Below, in pieces: positions 15,780-26,767 of a stretch of DNA of 64,000 nucleotides. The position numbers and the translations under genes are program-made. Within the stretch, counting starts at the first letter, position 1. Each line of letters starts with the position of its first letter. Below the pieces are notes generated by a model. The model ran no database searches. It saw nothing but the letters and a program-made list of their open reading frames with translations, and was not told the origin of the DNA. The DNA comes from Rhodococcus sp. X156 (GTDB lineage Bacteria > Actinomycetota > Actinomycetes > Mycobacteriales > Mycobacteriaceae), in assembly GCF_004006015.1 (NCBI RefSeq), contig NZ_CP034766.1, positions 310,001 to 374,000 of the forward strand, given 5' to 3'.

Positions 15780-17498
15780 ATGCCCACCACCCAGGCGACA
15801 CCGGCGGCGTCCGGACCGGGCTCGCCGGAGACCGGGGTCTTCACCCACCGTCAGATCCTCACCATCCTGTCCGGCCTGGTGCTGGGCATGTTCCTGGCCG
15901 CGCTGGACCAGACCATCGTCTCCACCGCGGTGCGCACCATCGCCGACGACCTGCAGGGCTACTCGGTGCTGGCCTGGGTCACCACCGCCTACCTCGTCAC
16001 GTCCACCATCACGACGCCGCTGTACGGCAAGCTCTCCGACCTGCACGGGCGCAAGCCCTTCTTCATGCTGGCCATCACGATCTTCGTGGTGGGGTCGATG
16101 CTCTGCGGCATCGCCACGTCGATGTACGAGCTGGCCGCCTTCCGCGCGGTGCAGGGAGTGGGTGCCGGCGGGCTGATGTCCATGGCCCTGGCCATCATCG
16201 GCGACATCGTGCCGCCGCGGGAGCGGGCGCGGTACCAGGGGTACTTCCTGGCCGTGTTCGCCACCGCCAGCGTGCTCGGCCCGGTGCTCGGCGGGGTGCT
16301 GGCCGGGCAGCCGTCGCTGCTCGGCGTCACCGGCTGGCGCTGGGTGTTCTACCTCAACGTGCCGCTGGGCGTGCTGGCTCTGCTGGTGGTGTGGCGGGTG
16401 CTCAACCTGCCGGTGCACCACCGCGAGGCCAAGGTCGACTGGTGGGGAGCGACGCTGCTGAGCGTCGGGGTGGTTCCGCTGCTGGTGGTCGCCGAGCAGG
16501 GCCGCACCTGGGGCTGGTCGTCCCCGGCTGCGCTGTGCTGCTACGTGGTGGGGGTGCTGGGGGTGGCTGCCTTCGTGCTGGCCGAGGTCCGGATGGGCGA
16601 CGAGGCGCTGATCCCCCTGCGCTTCTTCCGCAACCGGCTGTTCTCGCTGTGCATCGCCGTCAGCGTGATCGCCGGAGCGGGGATGTTCGGCGGGATCTCG
16701 CTCATCCCGCAGTACCTGCAGGTGGTCAAGGGCTCCTCGCCCACGCTGGCCGGCTACCAGGTGCTGCCGATGGTCGGCGCCATGATGCTCGCCTCCATCG
16801 TCTCCGGGCAGCTGATCTCGCGGACCGGGCGCTACAAGATCTTCCCGCTGGTGGGCACGGCACTGATGAGCGCGGGCATGTTCGCCCTGCACCTCGTGCG
16901 CGCGGACACCCCGCTCTGGCTGACCATGACCATGATGGCCACCTTCGGACTGGGACTGGGCTGCATGATGCAACCGCTGACGCTGGCGATCCAGAACGCC
17001 ATGCCGCCCAGGGACATGGGGGTGTCCACCTCGGCGGCCACCTTCTTCCGCCAGATCGGCGCGACGCTGGGGGTCGCGGTGTTCCTGTCCCTGCTGTTCT
17101 CCCAGCTCACGCCCGCGACGTCGGCAGCGCTGACCACCGCCTCGACCGACCCCGGCTTCCGCAGCGTGGTGCAGGCGGCGGCGCAGGGCGCGGACCCCGC
17201 ACAGGCACACCTCGCCCAGGGCATGGCGGCCGGTGACCCCGCGGTGGCCGGGGCGGCCCTGGTGGACACCTCGTTCATCCAGCGCCTCGACCCGGTGCTG
17301 GCCGAACCGTTCAAGGTCGGCTTCTCGGCTGCGATGGACCACGTGTTCCTGGCCGTCAGCGCGCTGATGATCGTCGGCTTCGTGCTGGTCTGGTTCGTCA
17401 AGGAGGTGCCGCTGCGCACCATGTCCGGCCTCGCCGCCCAGCAGGCCGAGCGGGACGCGGCCGCCGCGGCGCCGCAGAGCGGGAGCAGCACCGCCTGA
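15780..17498 (+). CDS. MFS drug-type exporter, DHA2 family (14 TM)
   Basis: A 572-residue major facilitator of the EmrB/QacA type. LAALDQTIVSTAVRTIADDL matches motif D1 with the membrane-embedded Asp, GKLSDLHGRKP is motif A, and about fourteen hydrophobic segments follow. Members export drugs or metabolites by proton antiport. The ATG at 15780 is chosen since GGAAGGGG lies five bases upstream; an in-frame start at 15735 has none. No adjacent regulator is seen, and a strong hairpin follows the stop. Confidence 0.9.
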   Translation: MPTTQATPAASGPGSPETGVFTHRQILTILSGLVLGMFLAALDQTIVSTAVRTIADDLQGYSVLAWVTTAYLVTSTITTPLYGKLSDLHGRKPFFMLAITIFVVGSMLCGIATSMYELAAFRAVQGVGAGGLMSMALAIIGDIVPPRERARYQGYFLAVFATASVLGPVLGGVLAGQPSLLGVTGWRWVFYLNVPLGVLALLVVWRVLNLPVHHREAKVDWWGATLLSVGVVPLLVVAEQGRTWGWSSPAALCCYVVGVLGVAAFVLAEVRMGDEALIPLRFFRNRLFSLCIAVSVIAGAGMFGGISLIPQYLQVVKGSSPTLAGYQVLPMVGAMMLASIVSGQLISRTGRYKIFPLVGTALMSAGMFALHLVRADTPLWLTMTMMATFGLGLGCMMQPLTLAIQNAMPPRDMGVSTSAATFFRQIGATLGVAVFLSLLFSQLTPATSAALTTASTDPGFRSVVQAAAQGADPAQAHLAQGMAAGDPAVAGAALVDTSFIQRLDPVLAEPFKVGFSAAMDHVFLAVSALMIVGFVLVWFVKEVPLRTMSGLAAQQAERDAAAAAPQSGSSTA

Positions 17499-17536
17499 GC
17501 AGGCACCAGGCTCCAGCAAGCCCCAGGCACGCCGAA

Positions 17537-17572
17537 GGGGCTGGGCAGCCGGTGATCGGCGTGCCCAGCCCC
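17537..17572. terminator. Bidirectional terminator between MFS exporter and ppa
   Basis: GGGGCTGGGCA (17537-17547) and TGCCCAGCCCC (17562-17572) form a perfect 11-pair stem around a 14-base loop that can itself pair GCC with GGC. It lies between the convergent MFS and pyrophosphatase genes and can serve both. Confidence 0.75.
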
Positions 17573-17619
17573 TCGACGGGCGGTGCGGCGGGCGTGGAGC
17601 CGCGCCGGCTCAGTGCCGG

Positions 17620-18111
17620 CTAGTGCCCCGGGTTGTCCTTCTGGCGCTGGAACGACGCCGCGATCTCCTTCTCGGCGTCGGCCCGACCGACCCAGTCGGC
17701 CCCCTCGACGCTCTTGCCCGGCTCCAGGTCCTTGTAGACCTCGAAGAAGTGCTTGATCTCCAGGCGGTAGAAGCTCGACACGTCGTCGATGTCCTGCATG
17801 TAGGAGAACCGCGGGTCGGTGGCGGGGACGCAGAGCACCTTGTCGTCGCCGCCGGCCTCGTCGGTCATCCGGAACATGGCGACCGCGCGGCAGCGGATCA
17901 GGCAGCCGGGGAACGTGGGCTCCGGCAGCAGGACGAGGGCGTCCAGCGGGTCGCCGTCCTCGCCGAGGGTGTCGTCGATGAACCCGTAGTCAGCCGGGTA
18001 CTGGGTGGCCGTGAAGAGCGTGCGGTCCAACCGGATCCGCCCGGACTCGTGGTCCATCTCGTACTTGTTGCGCTGACCCTTGGGGATCTCAATGGTGACG
18101 TCGAATTCCAC
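17620..18111 (-). CDS. ppa: inorganic pyrophosphatase
   Basis: A 163-residue family I soluble pyrophosphatase, the normal length for actinomycetes. It hydrolyses the pyrophosphate released by nucleic-acid and aminoacyl-tRNA synthesis, using Mg2+. [11 protein letters not shown] at the N terminus, [10 protein letters not shown] and the metal-binding signature [11 protein letters not shown] are present. The start is GTG 18111 after GAGGG. It is divergent from the D-Ala-D-Ala carboxypeptidase gene across a 124-base gap, the same arrangement known in mycobacteria. Confidence 0.96.
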   Translation of the reverse strand: MEFDVTIEIPKGQRNKYEMDHESGRIRLDRTLFTATQYPADYGFIDDTLGEDGDPLDALVLLPEPTFPGCLIRCRAVAMFRMTDEAGGDDKVLCVPATDPRFSYMQDIDDVSSFYRLEIKHFFEVYKDLEPGKSVEGADWVGRADAEKEIAASFQRQKDNPGH

Positions 18112-18235
18112 GCGCCCTCGCTTAGTGAGTGGGTTGACTGGGATGTGACTTCTCGACGCTAGTCTGACGTACCAGGGTCGCCGAACGGTGAAGCAGGTCG
18201 GCAAACGGCGCGGCCCAGGTGTGAGAGGTGGGTTC

Positions 18236-19615
18236 GTGCGGCGTAGACGGGCGCTCCGGCAAGCCGCCGGACTGGTCCTCGTGGTGCTGGTGGTGGTGAT
18301 CGCCGTCCTGGTGGTCGTGCGCACCTCCGACCGGGACTCCAGCACGGCTTCGGCGGCGGGCACCAGTGCCCCGCCGGCGCCGGTCCAGGTCAGCCCGCAG
18401 ATCAAGCCTGCGTCCTCCGACGCCCCGATCCCCACCCCAGCCGGGCTGGCCGCCACGCTCGCCCCGCTGGTCACCGATCCCTCGCTGGGCACGCTGACCG
18501 GGCGGGTGGACGACGCCGAGACCGGCGCCGTGCTGTGGCAGTCCAGCCCCGACGTGCCGCAGCTGCCCGCCTCCACCTCCAAGGTGCTGACCGTGGCCGG
18601 CGCGCTGCTGGCGCTGGGCCCGGACCACACCGTGCAGACCCGGGTGATGAGCTCTGCGGTGCCCGGCCAGGTGGTGCTGGTGGGCGGCGGTGACGTCACC
18701 CTCACCGCAGCCCCGGTGGGCACCCAGGGGTACTACCCGCAGGCGGCGCACCTGGACGACCTGGTCAACCAGGTGCGCGCCAAGGGCATCCAGGTGTCCT
18801 CGGTGGTGGTGGACACCAGCGCGTACGCCGGCCCGCCGCTGGCCACCGGCTGGATCGGCGCCGACGTCGGCGAGGGCTACATCGCGCCGATGGAGCCGCT
18901 GATGCTGGAGGGGGGCCGGCTCGACCCGAGCAAGGAGGAGTCGCCGCGCTCGGCGACCCCCGCCCTGGACACCGCCCGGGTCTTCGCCCAGCGGCTGGGC
19001 GTGCCCGCGCAGGCGGTGACCGCCGGGGTGGCCGCACCCGGGGCACAGGAGCTGGCCGTGGTCAGCTCGGCGCCGCTGCGGATCCGCATCCAGCAGCTCA
19101 CCGAGCGGTCCGACAACGTGGTCGCCGAGGCGCTGGGCCGGGAGGTCGCCGCCGCCAAGGGCCAGCCCCAGTCCTTCGTGGGGGCGGCATCGGCCGTGGC
19201 CACGACGCTGTCCGAGGTGGGCGTCAACACCAACAGCCTGATCATGCAGGACACCAGTGGCCTCTCCATCCTCAACCGTGCGCCGGCGCGGGTGCTGGCC
19301 GACGTGGTGCGGATGGCCGCGGGCAACGGCCCGCACGCGGACGCGCTGCGCCCGATCCTCGCCTCCCTGCCCGTGGCCGGGGTGAGCGGCACGCTGACCG
19401 ACCGCTACGGCGGCCCCGTCGCCAAGGCCGGCGCCGGGTGGGTGCGGGCCAAGACGGGCACACTGACGGGGGTGAACTCCCTCGCTGGAACCGTCACCGA
19501 CGTCGACGGCCGGGTGCTGACCTTCGCCCTGATCGCCAACGGCGCGGCCACCGCGGACACCCGCCCCGCCCTCGACGCCATCGCGGCCACCCTGCGGACC
19601 TGCGGCTGCCGATGA
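18236..19615 (+). CDS. dacB: D-alanyl-D-alanine carboxypeptidase/endopeptidase (PBP4-type, S13)
   Basis: A 459-residue penicillin-binding protein of peptidase family S13. An N-terminal signal anchor (residues 11-28, hydrophobic) precedes a Ser/Ala/Pro-rich linker and the catalytic domain: Ser113-x-x-Lys116 (PASTSKVLT), Ser292-Asp-Asn294 (RSDNVVAE) and Lys406-Thr-Gly (RAKTGTLTG). It trims or cleaves peptidoglycan peptides outside the membrane. I prefer GTG 18236, seven bases after AGAGG and directly before RRRR; a GTG at 18188 would add 16 residues and is possible. Its stop overlaps the next gene by four bases. Confidence 0.9.
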   Translation: MRRRRALRQAAGLVLVVLVVVIAVLVVVRTSDRDSSTASAAGTSAPPAPVQVSPQIKPASSDAPIPTPAGLAATLAPLVTDPSLGTLTGRVDDAETGAVLWQSSPDVPQLPASTSKVLTVAGALLALGPDHTVQTRVMSSAVPGQVVLVGGGDVTLTAAPVGTQGYYPQAAHLDDLVNQVRAKGIQVSSVVVDTSAYAGPPLATGWIGADVGEGYIAPMEPLMLEGGRLDPSKEESPRSATPALDTARVFAQRLGVPAQAVTAGVAAPGAQELAVVSSAPLRIRIQQLTERSDNVVAEALGREVAAAKGQPQSFVGAASAVATTLSEVGVNTNSLIMQDTSGLSILNRAPARVLADVVRMAAGNGPHADALRPILASLPVAGVSGTLTDRYGGPVAKAGAGWVRAKTGTLTGVNSLAGTVTDVDGRVLTFALIANGAATADTRPALDAIAATLRTCGCR

Positions 19616-20673
19616 CTGCCCAGGCCCCGGTGGTGGACTGGCGGCTCGCGGGCCGCACGGCCCAGCGGCTGGTCCGCCCCGGCCCGGTCGTCAGCCCCCA
19701 GCAGGCCACCGAGGTCGTCGCGGAGCTGCACGACGCCGCCGGCCGTGCCGAGCTCCCGGTGCGTGCGGTCACCGGCCTGGCCGACGGCGTGCCCGTGCCC
19801 GCCGCCCAGGTCCTGGACCGGCCGCGCTGGGCCGCCGCGGCCGCCACCTCGATGGGCGCGCTGACCGGTACCGCCGTGCGTCCGGGCGGCCCGGGCCCCG
19901 GGTTGTCCGGACGCACCGCGGGCCTGCAGGTGGGGGTGGTGCTGTCGTACCTGGCCTCGGCCGTGCTCGGCCAGTACGACCCGTTCGCCCCGGCCACCGG
20001 CACCGACGACGACTCGGCCGGCGGCGGCTCCCTGCTCCTGGTGGCGCCCAACGTGGTGGCCACCGAGCGCGCCCTGCAGGTCGACCCCGCCGACTTCCGG
20101 CTGTGGGTGTGCCTGCACGAGGTGACCCACCGGGTCCAGTTCACCGCCACCCCGTGGCTGGTGGACCACATGGCCGCCACCGTCACCACCCTGACCACGG
20201 GCCTGGACGCACCACTGGGCGAGCTGGCCGGCCGGCTCAGCGGAGTGCTGCGCTCGGTGGCGCGGGAGGGCACCGGCCCGGACGGGGTGGTGGGGCTGCT
20301 CGGCGCGCTGCAGGCGCCACCCCAGCGGGAGGCCCTGCAGAAGCTGATGGCCCTGGGCACCCTGCTGGAGGGCCACGCCGACCACGTGATGGACGCCGTC
20401 GGGCCCGCGGTGGTGCCCTCGGTGCGCCACATCCGTGCTGGCTTCGACCGGCGTCGCGCCCGCCCGGCCAACCCGGTGCAGCGGGTGCTCCGCGCGCTGC
20501 TCGGCATCGACGCCAAGATCGCCCAGTACGAGCGGGGCAAGGTCTTCGTCGAGCACGTGGTGGGCCGCGAGGGCATGGCCGGGTTCAACCAGGTGTGGTC
20601 CAGCGCCGCCGCACTGCCGGTGGACGCCGAGATCACCGACCCGCAGCGCTGGATCAACCGGGTGCTGGCGTGA
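19612..20673 (+). CDS. zinc-dependent metalloprotease-like protein (DUF2342)
   Basis: A 353-residue protein of the actinobacterial DUF2342 family, sometimes labelled coenzyme F420 biosynthesis-associated. The zinc site HEVTH occupies residues 169-173 and a likely third ligand lies in LLEGHADHVMD. The N-terminal half is Ala/Gly rich and there is no signal peptide. It sits between dacB and tilS with four-base overlaps on both sides (ATGA and GTGA), an order also found in mycobacteria (Rv3626c). Its substrate is unknown, and the F420 link rests only on family naming. Confidence 0.85.
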   Translation: MTAQAPVVDWRLAGRTAQRLVRPGPVVSPQQATEVVAELHDAAGRAELPVRAVTGLADGVPVPAAQVLDRPRWAAAAATSMGALTGTAVRPGGPGPGLSGRTAGLQVGVVLSYLASAVLGQYDPFAPATGTDDDSAGGGSLLLVAPNVVATERALQVDPADFRLWVCLHEVTHRVQFTATPWLVDHMAATVTTLTTGLDAPLGELAGRLSGVLRSVAREGTGPDGVVGLLGALQAPPQREALQKLMALGTLLEGHADHVMDAVGPAVVPSVRHIRAGFDRRRARPANPVQRVLRALLGIDAKIAQYERGKVFVEHVVGREGMAGFNQVWSSAAALPVDAEITDPQRWINRVLA

Positions 20674-21725
20674 GCGGGCCGGACCCGGCCGTCGCGGAGA
20701 CCCGGGTGGCGGTGCGCCGCTGGCTGGCCGAGCACGCCCCGCAGGTCCCGGTGGTGGTGGCCTGCTCCGGCGGCGCCGACTCCCTGGCGCTCACCGCCGC
20801 CGCCGTGCACGAGGCGCCACGGGTGAGCGTGCTGGTGGTCGACCACCAGCTGCAGCCGGACAGCGCCCGCACCGCCGCCACCGCCGCGGCACAGGCGCGC
20901 GCCCTGGGTGCCGCCGAGGTGCAGGTGCGCACCGTGGAAGTGGTGGGCACCGGCGGGCTCGAGGCCGCCGCCCGCCGCGCGCGCTACCAGGCGCTGCGCA
21001 CCGCCGGCTCGCCCGTGCTGCTGGGGCACACCCTCGACGACCAGGCCGAGACCGTGCTGCTGGGGCTGGGCCGTGGCTCGGGGCCGCGCTCGGTGGCCGG
21101 CATGCGGCCCTGGGACGCGCCATGGGGTCGCCCGCTGCTGGGCGTGCACCGTGGCGTCACCCTGGCGGCGTGCCAGGCGCTGGGGCTGCACCCGCACCAC
21201 GACCCGCACAACGACGACCCCGGCTTCACCCGCGTGCGGCTGCGCCACGAGGTGCTGCCGCTGCTGGAGGACGTGCTCGCCGGCGGCGTGGCCGAGGCGC
21301 TGGGGCGCACCGCCACCCAGCTGCGCGAGGACTGCGACGCCCTCGACGCCCTGGCTGCCGAGCTGGCCACCCAGGCGCTGCGCGGGCCCGAGCTCGACGC
21401 CGAGGTGCTCACCCCCGCCCCGGCCGCCCTCCGTCGCCGGGTGCTGCGGCAGTGGCTCACCGCACACGGCGCCACCGCGCTCACCGACCGCCAGCTGCGC
21501 TGGGCCGACGAGCTGCTGGGCGCGTGGCGCGGGCAGGGCGGGGTCTCCGTCGGTGGCCACTTGGTGGTGTCGCGCCGGCATGGCAGGCTCTCGGTGCAGT
21601 CCCAGCCGGCGCGGTCGGAGACGGTTCGCGCCCCCCGGCAGGGCGGATCCGCGCCGATCGCAGGCGAAGAACCTGCAGCCCAACAAGTCTCACACGAACA
21701 GCCAAGGAGTCGACGCGGTGTATGA
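20670..21725 (+). CDS. tilS: tRNA(Ile)-lysidine synthetase
   Basis: A 351-residue PP-loop ATPase that changes C34 of the AUA-reading tRNA-Ile to lysidine. The PP-loop SGGADS is at residues 33-38, [20 protein letters not shown] is the family hallmark, and [13 protein letters not shown] follows. The start GTG overlaps the metalloprotease stop by four bases. The last eight bases overlap the start of hpt, whose ribosome-binding site lies inside tilS. The C-terminal 40 residues are low in similarity and basic. Confidence 0.95.
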   Translation: MSGPDPAVAETRVAVRRWLAEHAPQVPVVVACSGGADSLALTAAAVHEAPRVSVLVVDHQLQPDSARTAATAAAQARALGAAEVQVRTVEVVGTGGLEAAARRARYQALRTAGSPVLLGHTLDDQAETVLLGLGRGSGPRSVAGMRPWDAPWGRPLLGVHRGVTLAACQALGLHPHHDPHNDDPGFTRVRLRHEVLPLLEDVLAGGVAEALGRTATQLREDCDALDALAAELATQALRGPELDAEVLTPAPAALRRRVLRQWLTAHGATALTDRQLRWADELLGAWRGQGGVSVGGHLVVSRRHGRLSVQSQPARSETVRAPRQGGSAPIAGEEPAAQQVSHEQPRSRRGV

Positions 21726-22269
21726 GGGCGATATCTCTTCGGTGCTGATCTCCGAGGAGCGCATCCGCGAGCGGACCCACGAGCTCGCCGCGGCCATTGC
21801 CGCCAACGAGCCGGCGGACGCCGCTGACGACCTGGTGCTGGTGGGGGTGCTCAAGGGTGCCGTGATGTTCATGACAGACCTCGCCCGCATCCTGCCGGTG
21901 CCGGTGCAGCTGGAGTTCATGGCCGTCAGCTCCTACGGCTCGGCCACCTCGTCCTCGGGCGTGGTGCGCATCCTCAAGGACCTCGACCGCGACATCACCG
22001 GCCGCCGGGTGCTCATCGTGGAGGACATCATCGACTCTGGGCTGACGCTGTCGTGGCTGCTGCGCAACCTCGCCTCGCGCAACCCCGCCTCGCTGCAGGT
22101 GTGCACCCTGCTGCGCAAGCCCGACGCGGTGCGCGCCGCGGTCGACGTCGCGCACGTCGGCTTCGAGATCCCCAACGAGTTCGTCGTGGGCTACGGCCTG
22201 GACTACGCCGAGCGCTACCGCGACCTTCCCTACATCGGCACCCTGGACCCCAAGGTGTACAGCGACTGA
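21718..22269 (+). CDS. hpt: hypoxanthine phosphoribosyltransferase
   Basis: A 183-residue purine-salvage enzyme that makes IMP/GMP from the base and PRPP. The PRPP-binding loop VEDIIDSG is at residues 101-108, and [18 protein letters not shown] holds the flexible active-site loop. The start is GTG 21718, eight bases after AAGGAG, and overlaps tilS by eight bases. It is followed after 99 bases by ftsH, as in many actinomycetes. Confidence 0.95.
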   Translation: MYEGDISSVLISEERIRERTHELAAAIAANEPADAADDLVLVGVLKGAVMFMTDLARILPVPVQLEFMAVSSYGSATSSSGVVRILKDLDRDITGRRVLIVEDIIDSGLTLSWLLRNLASRNPASLQVCTLLRKPDAVRAAVDVAHVGFEIPNEFVVGYGLDYAERYRDLPYIGTLDPKVYSD

Positions 22270-22293
22270 AATGTCAGGTTCCCGCCATCAAGG

Positions 22294-22299
22294 TAGCCT
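22294..22299 (+). promoter_or_regulatory. Possible -10 element for ftsH
   Basis: TAGCCT lies 69 bases before the ftsH start in the 99-base hpt-ftsH gap. It would give a leader of about 60 bases; no convincing -35 is visible. Confidence 0.3.
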
Positions 22300-22368
22300 G
22301 GGAATCTCTCTGGATGTCTCCGGAGATCCTGGCTCCTGGAAGGACGAGGCCGCACCGGCCGCAGCTGT

Positions 22369-24834
22369 ATGACACGTAAGCCTTTGTACCGCACCCTGGC
22401 CATCGTTGCCGGTGTCCTGCTGGTCATCTTCGCGTTCAGCTACTTCGGCGACAACACCCGGGGCTACAAGTCGGTGGACACCTCGGTGGCGCTGCAGCAG
22501 CTCGCCGACGGCAACGCCGAGTCCGCCCAGATCGACGACCGCGAGCAGCAGCTGCGGCTGACCCTGAAGCAGCCCGTCGACGGCGACGAGAAGATCATCA
22601 CCAAGTACCCCTCGGGTGCGGCGGAGGAGATCTTCAACGACGTCCAGGACGCCCGGCTCGCCAGCTACTCCACCACGGTCACCCAGCAGAGCTTCCTGGT
22701 CTCGATCCTGTCGTTCATGCTGCCGATCCTGCTGATCATGGGTCTGCTGTTCTTCGTCATGAACCGCATGCAGGGCGGCGGCCGCGGCGGCGTGATGGGC
22801 TTTGGCAAGTCCAAGGCCAAGCAGCTGAGCAAGGACACTCCCAAGACCACCTTCGCCGACGTCGCCGGTGCCGACGAGGCGGTGGAGGAGCTCTACGAGA
22901 TCAAGGACTTCCTGCAGAACCCGGGCCGCTACCAGGCCCTGGGCGCCAAGATCCCCAAGGGCGTGCTGCTCTACGGTCCGCCCGGAACCGGCAAGACGCT
23001 GCTGGCTCGGGCCGTCGCCGGCGAGGCGGGCGTGCCCTTCTTCACCATCTCCGGCTCGGACTTCGTGGAGATGTTCGTCGGTGTCGGTGCCTCCCGGGTG
23101 CGTGACCTGTTCGAGCAGGCCAAGCAGAACAGCCCCTGCATCATCTTCGTGGACGAGATCGACGCGGTCGGCCGCCAGCGCGGCGCCGGCATGGGCGGCG
23201 GCCACGACGAGCGGGAGCAGACCCTGAACCAGCTGCTGGTGGAGATGGACGGCTTCGGTGCCCGCACCGGCGTCATCCTCATCGCCGCCACCAACCGGCC
23301 CGACATCCTCGACCCCGCGCTGCTGCGCCCGGGTCGCTTCGACCGGCAGATCCCGGTGGCCGCACCCGACCTGGCCGGGCGCCGCGCGATCCTCAAGGTG
23401 CACTCCGCGGGCAAGCCGATCGCCGGCGACGCCGACCTGGACGGCCTGGCCAAGCGCACCGTGGGCATGTCCGGCGCCGACCTGGCCAACGTCCTCAACG
23501 AGGCGGCCCTGCTCACCGCGCGCGAGAACGGCAACGTCATCACCGGCGCCGCGCTGGAGGAGTCGGTCGACCGCGTCATCGGCGGGCCCCGCCGCAAGAG
23601 CCGCATCATCAGCGAGCACGAGAAGAAGATCACCGCCTACCACGAGGGTGGTCACGCGCTGGCCGCGTGGGCGATGCCGGACATCGAGCCGGTGTACAAG
23701 GTGACGATCCTGGCCCGCGGGCGCACCGGCGGCCACGCCCTGGCCGTGCCCGAGGACGACAAGGGCCTGATGACCCGCTCGGAGATGCTGGCTCGGCTGG
23801 TGATGGCCATGGGTGGCCGCGCCGCCGAGGAGCTGGTCTTCCACGAGCCCACCACCGGGGCGTCGTCGGACATCGACCAGGCCACCAAGATCGCCCGCGC
23901 CATGGTCACCGAGTACGGCATGAGCTCGCGCCTCGGCGCGGTGCGCTACGGCCAGGAGCAGGGCGACCCCTTCCTGGGCCGCACCATGGGCACCCAGAGC
24001 GACTACTCCCTCGAGGTCGCCCACGAGATCGACGAGGAGGTGCGGGCGCTCATCGAGGCCGCGCACACCGAGGCGTGGGAGATCCTGAACACCTACCGCG
24101 ACGTGCTCGACGAGCTGGCCGCAGAGCTGCTGGAGACCGAGACGCTCAACCGCAAGGACCTGCAGCGGGTCTTCGCCGACGTGCAGAAGCGTCCGCGGAT
24201 CACCGCGTTCAACGACTTCGGTGGACGCACCCCCTCGGACAAGCCGCCGGTGAAGACTCCGGGCGAGCTGGCGATGGAGCGCGGCGAGCCGTGGCCGCCG
24301 GCCCCGCCGGAGCCGTACTTCCGCAAGCAGACGGAGCCGGTGGGTGCCGGCAGCTACGGCCAGCAGAGCAACCAGGGTGGCTACCCCAACCAGGGCAGCC
24401 AGACCGGCCAGTGGGGGCAGGGCAACCAGGGCTCCTACGGCAACCAGGGCGCTCCCGGAAACCAGGGTTCCTACGGCAGCTCGCCCGGCGGCTACAGCTC
24501 GCCGCCGCGCAGCGGCTCCCGCCCGGACTACGGCGCCCCTCCCGGGTGGTCGGCCCCCGGCTGGCCCCCGCAGCGAGGCAACGACCGTCCCCAGCCGAAC
24601 GGGCCGTGGCAGGGCGACGCCCAGCAGCCGGCGACCCCGGGCTACGGGAACCAGGGTCATGGCGGCCAGGGTTACGGCGAGCAGGGTTACGGCGACCAGG
24701 GTTACGGCGACCAGGGGCAGGGCCGGCAGGACAACGGCCAGCCCGCCGGCAACGGCTACTACGATGCCCCCGAGGGCAACGGGGGGCAGGGCGACGCCGG
24801 CGACGGTGGGGGAGCCCAGCACCGCCGCGACTGA
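22369..24834 (+). CDS. ftsH: ATP-dependent zinc metalloprotease FtsH
   Basis: An 821-residue membrane-anchored AAA+ protease that degrades membrane and regulatory proteins. Two TM segments (about 8-24 and 104-124) flank an extracytoplasmic domain. Walker A GPPGTGKT is at 203-210, Walker B ends Asp262-Glu263, the zinc site is HEGGH (425-429) and Asp501 is the third ligand. The last 180 residues form a Gln/Gly/Tyr/Pro-rich, probably disordered tail with NQG and [10 protein letters not shown] repeats, making it longer than the usual 600-760. No clear Shine-Dalgarno precedes the ATG. The fol operon follows. Confidence 0.97.
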   Translation: MTRKPLYRTLAIVAGVLLVIFAFSYFGDNTRGYKSVDTSVALQQLADGNAESAQIDDREQQLRLTLKQPVDGDEKIITKYPSGAAEEIFNDVQDARLASYSTTVTQQSFLVSILSFMLPILLIMGLLFFVMNRMQGGGRGGVMGFGKSKAKQLSKDTPKTTFADVAGADEAVEELYEIKDFLQNPGRYQALGAKIPKGVLLYGPPGTGKTLLARAVAGEAGVPFFTISGSDFVEMFVGVGASRVRDLFEQAKQNSPCIIFVDEIDAVGRQRGAGMGGGHDEREQTLNQLLVEMDGFGARTGVILIAATNRPDILDPALLRPGRFDRQIPVAAPDLAGRRAILKVHSAGKPIAGDADLDGLAKRTVGMSGADLANVLNEAALLTARENGNVITGAALEESVDRVIGGPRRKSRIISEHEKKITAYHEGGHALAAWAMPDIEPVYKVTILARGRTGGHALAVPEDDKGLMTRSEMLARLVMAMGGRAAEELVFHEPTTGASSDIDQATKIARAMVTEYGMSSRLGAVRYGQEQGDPFLGRTMGTQSDYSLEVAHEIDEEVRALIEAAHTEAWEILNTYRDVLDELAAELLETETLNRKDLQRVFADVQKRPRITAFNDFGGRTPSDKPPVKTPGELAMERGEPWPPAPPEPYFRKQTEPVGAGSYGQQSNQGGYPNQGSQTGQWGQGNQGSYGNQGAPGNQGSYGSSPGGYSSPPRSGSRPDYGAPPGWSAPGWPPQRGNDRPQPNGPWQGDAQQPATPGYGNQGHGGQGYGEQGYGDQGYGDQGQGRQDNGQPAGNGYYDAPEGNGGQGDAGDGGGAQHRRD
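24670..24714 (+). repeat. Three 15-base tandem repeats in the ftsH tail
   Basis: Units 24670-24684, 24685-24699 and 24700-24714 each read GGTTACGGCGANCAG and encode [15 protein letters not shown]. Copy-number change would keep the frame. Confidence 0.75.
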
Positions 24835-24894
24835 TGGTCGTGGTGCTGGTCCGGGGGACCGTTGCTGACAGCCGATCGAACTTGGAGGCCCGAC

Positions 24895-25530
24895 GTGCCC
24901 ACCCCTGTCCCTGCCGAGTCGCCTGCCGTGCCGGTGAGGGGGCCCGCGGTGCCGGGGAGTGACACCTTCGACCACGTCCGCGCGGCCAACGCGGTGCGCG
25001 AGCTGCTGCTCGCGGTGGGGGAGGACCCCGACCGCGCCGGGCTCAAGGAGACGCCGGAACGGGTGGCCCGCGCGTACCGGGAGATGTTCGCCGGCCTCTA
25101 CACCGACCCCGACGAGGTGCTGGCCACCACCTTCGACGAGGGCCACGACGAGCTGGTGCTGGTCAAGGACATCCCGATGTACTCCACCTGCGAGCACCAC
25201 CTGGTGCCCTTCCACGGGGTGGCCCACGTCGGCTACATCCCCGGCCACCACGGCCGCGTCACCGGCCTGTCCAAGCTGGCGCGCGTGGTGGACCTCTACG
25301 CCAAGCGGCCCCAGGTGCAGGAGCGGCTCACCGGTCAGGTGGCCGACGCGCTGATGCGCCGCCTCGACCCGCGTGGGGTGATCGTGGTGATGGAGGCCGA
25401 GCACCTGTGCATGGCCATGCGCGGCATCCGGAAGCCCGGTTCCACCACCACCACCTCGGCGGTGCGCGGGCAGTTCAAGACCTCGGCGCCCTCCCGCGCG
25501 GAGGCGCTGTCGCTGATCCGCGGCCGATGA
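24895..25530 (+). CDS. folE: GTP cyclohydrolase I
   Basis: A 211-residue enzyme converting GTP to dihydroneopterin triphosphate, the first step of folate synthesis. The zinc ligands are Cys99 and His102 in [11 protein letters not shown] and Cys172 in [12 protein letters not shown] 24895 is taken as the start because GGAGG lies six bases upstream; an in-frame TTG at 24862 is less likely. The N-terminal 20 residues are Pro/Ala-rich and variable. It heads a tight folE-folP-folB-folK operon downstream of ftsH; its stop overlaps folP by four bases. Confidence 0.96.
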   Translation: MPTPVPAESPAVPVRGPAVPGSDTFDHVRAANAVRELLLAVGEDPDRAGLKETPERVARAYREMFAGLYTDPDEVLATTFDEGHDELVLVKDIPMYSTCEHHLVPFHGVAHVGYIPGHHGRVTGLSKLARVVDLYAKRPQVQERLTGQVADALMRRLDPRGVIVVMEAEHLCMAMRGIRKPGSTTTTSAVRGQFKTSAPSRAEALSLIRGR

Positions 25531-26375
25531 CCTTCGCCACGAGCACCGCCGGGCAGCGCTGCCAGGTGATGGGCATCCTCAACGTCACCTCCGACTCGTT
25601 CTCCGACGGTGGCCGCTACCTCGACCGGGGTGCGGCGATCGCGCACGGCGTGGAGCTGCGCCGTGCCGGTGCGGACGTGGTCGACGTCGGCGGGGAGTCC
25701 ACCCGGCCCGGTGCGCAGCGGGTGGACGCCGCGGCCGAGACCGAGCGGGTGGTTCCCGTGGTGGCGGCGCTGTGCGCCGAGGGTGTGCCGGTGAGCGTGG
25801 ACACCATGCGCGCCAGCGTCGCCGCGGCCGCCGTCGCCGCGGGCGCCACCATCATCAACGACGTCTCCGGCGGCAAGGCCGACCCGGACATGGCCCGGGT
25901 GGTGGCCGAGACCGGCGCCACCTGGGTGCTGATGCACTGGCGGGCGCACAGCGACACCATGGCCCAGCTGGCCACCTACGACGACGTGGTGGCCGACGTG
26001 CGGACCGAGCTGATGGCCCGGGTGGAGGAGGCGGTGCGGGCCGGGGTGGACCCCAGCCGGCTGGTCATCGACCCCGGCCTGGGCTTCGCCAAGACCGGCG
26101 ACCACAACTGGGCGCTGCTGCGCGCGCTGCCCGACCTCGTCGCCACCGGGCTGCCCGTGCTGGTCGGCGCCTCTCGCAAGCGGTTCCTCGGCGCGCTGCT
26201 GGCCGACGCCGACGGCACCCCGCGCCCGGCCGCCGGCCGGGAGGTGGCCACCGCGGTGCTCAGCGCGCTGGCGGCCACCCACGGCGCCTGGGGCGTGCGG
26301 GTGCACGACGTGCTCGCCTCGGTGGACGCGGTGGCCGTGGCCGGCGCCTGGCAACGAGGCTCGGCCACCGCATGA
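25527..26375 (+). CDS. folP: dihydropteroate synthase
   Basis: A 282-residue TIM-barrel enzyme joining p-aminobenzoate to hydroxymethyl-dihydropterin diphosphate; it is the family targeted by sulfonamides. The signature [15 protein letters not shown], the pterin site IINDVSGG and the phosphate-binding loop VGASRKRF are intact. Start and stop both overlap neighbours by four bases (folE and folB). Confidence 0.96.
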   Translation: MTFATSTAGQRCQVMGILNVTSDSFSDGGRYLDRGAAIAHGVELRRAGADVVDVGGESTRPGAQRVDAAAETERVVPVVAALCAEGVPVSVDTMRASVAAAAVAAGATIINDVSGGKADPDMARVVAETGATWVLMHWRAHSDTMAQLATYDDVVADVRTELMARVEEAVRAGVDPSRLVIDPGLGFAKTGDHNWALLRALPDLVATGLPVLVGASRKRFLGALLADADGTPRPAAGREVATAVLSALAATHGAWGVRVHDVLASVDAVAVAGAWQRGSATA

Positions 26376-26767
26376 GCGCTCCCGGCGCCGACGGCGACCG
26401 CATCGAGCTGACCGGCCTGCGGGTGCGGGGAAACCACGGCGTGTTCGCCCACGAGAAGCGCGACGGCCAGGACTTCCTGGTCGACCTCACCGTGTGGGCC
26501 GACCTCGCCCCGGCTGCGCGCACCGACGACCTGGCCGACACCCTCGACTACGGCGCGCTGGCCCAGCAGGCAGCGAGCGTGGTGGCCGGGCCCAGCCGCG
26601 ACCTCATCGAGACGGTCGCCCACGAGATCGCCGAGGCGGTGCTGGCCGGCGACCCGCGGGTGCGCGGGGTGCAGGTGCGCCTGCACAAGCCGTCGGCGCC
26701 CATCCCGCTGACGTTCGCCGACGTGGCTGTGGTGGTGCACCGCACCCGCGGGCCGGTGCAGCCGTGA
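26372..26767 (+). CDS. folB: dihydroneopterin aldolase
   Basis: A 131-residue enzyme that cleaves dihydroneopterin to hydroxymethyl-dihydropterin and glycolaldehyde. [18 protein letters not shown] near the N terminus, LDYGALAQ and [14 protein letters not shown] are the usual blocks, and [19 protein letters not shown] ends the domain with the conserved Lys. It overlaps folP and folK by four bases each. Confidence 0.95.
   Translation: MSAPGADGDRIELTGLRVRGNHGVFAHEKRDGQDFLVDLTVWADLAPAARTDDLADTLDYGALAQQAASVVAGPSRDLIETVAHEIAEAVLAGDPRVRGVQVRLHKPSAPIPLTFADVAVVVHRTRGPVQP

Noticed and set aside
18188-18235. Upstream GTG start for the D-Ala-D-Ala carboxypeptidase
   Set aside because: The ribosome site is weaker than that before GTG 18236 and it adds residues ahead of a normal signal anchor; kept as an alternative only.
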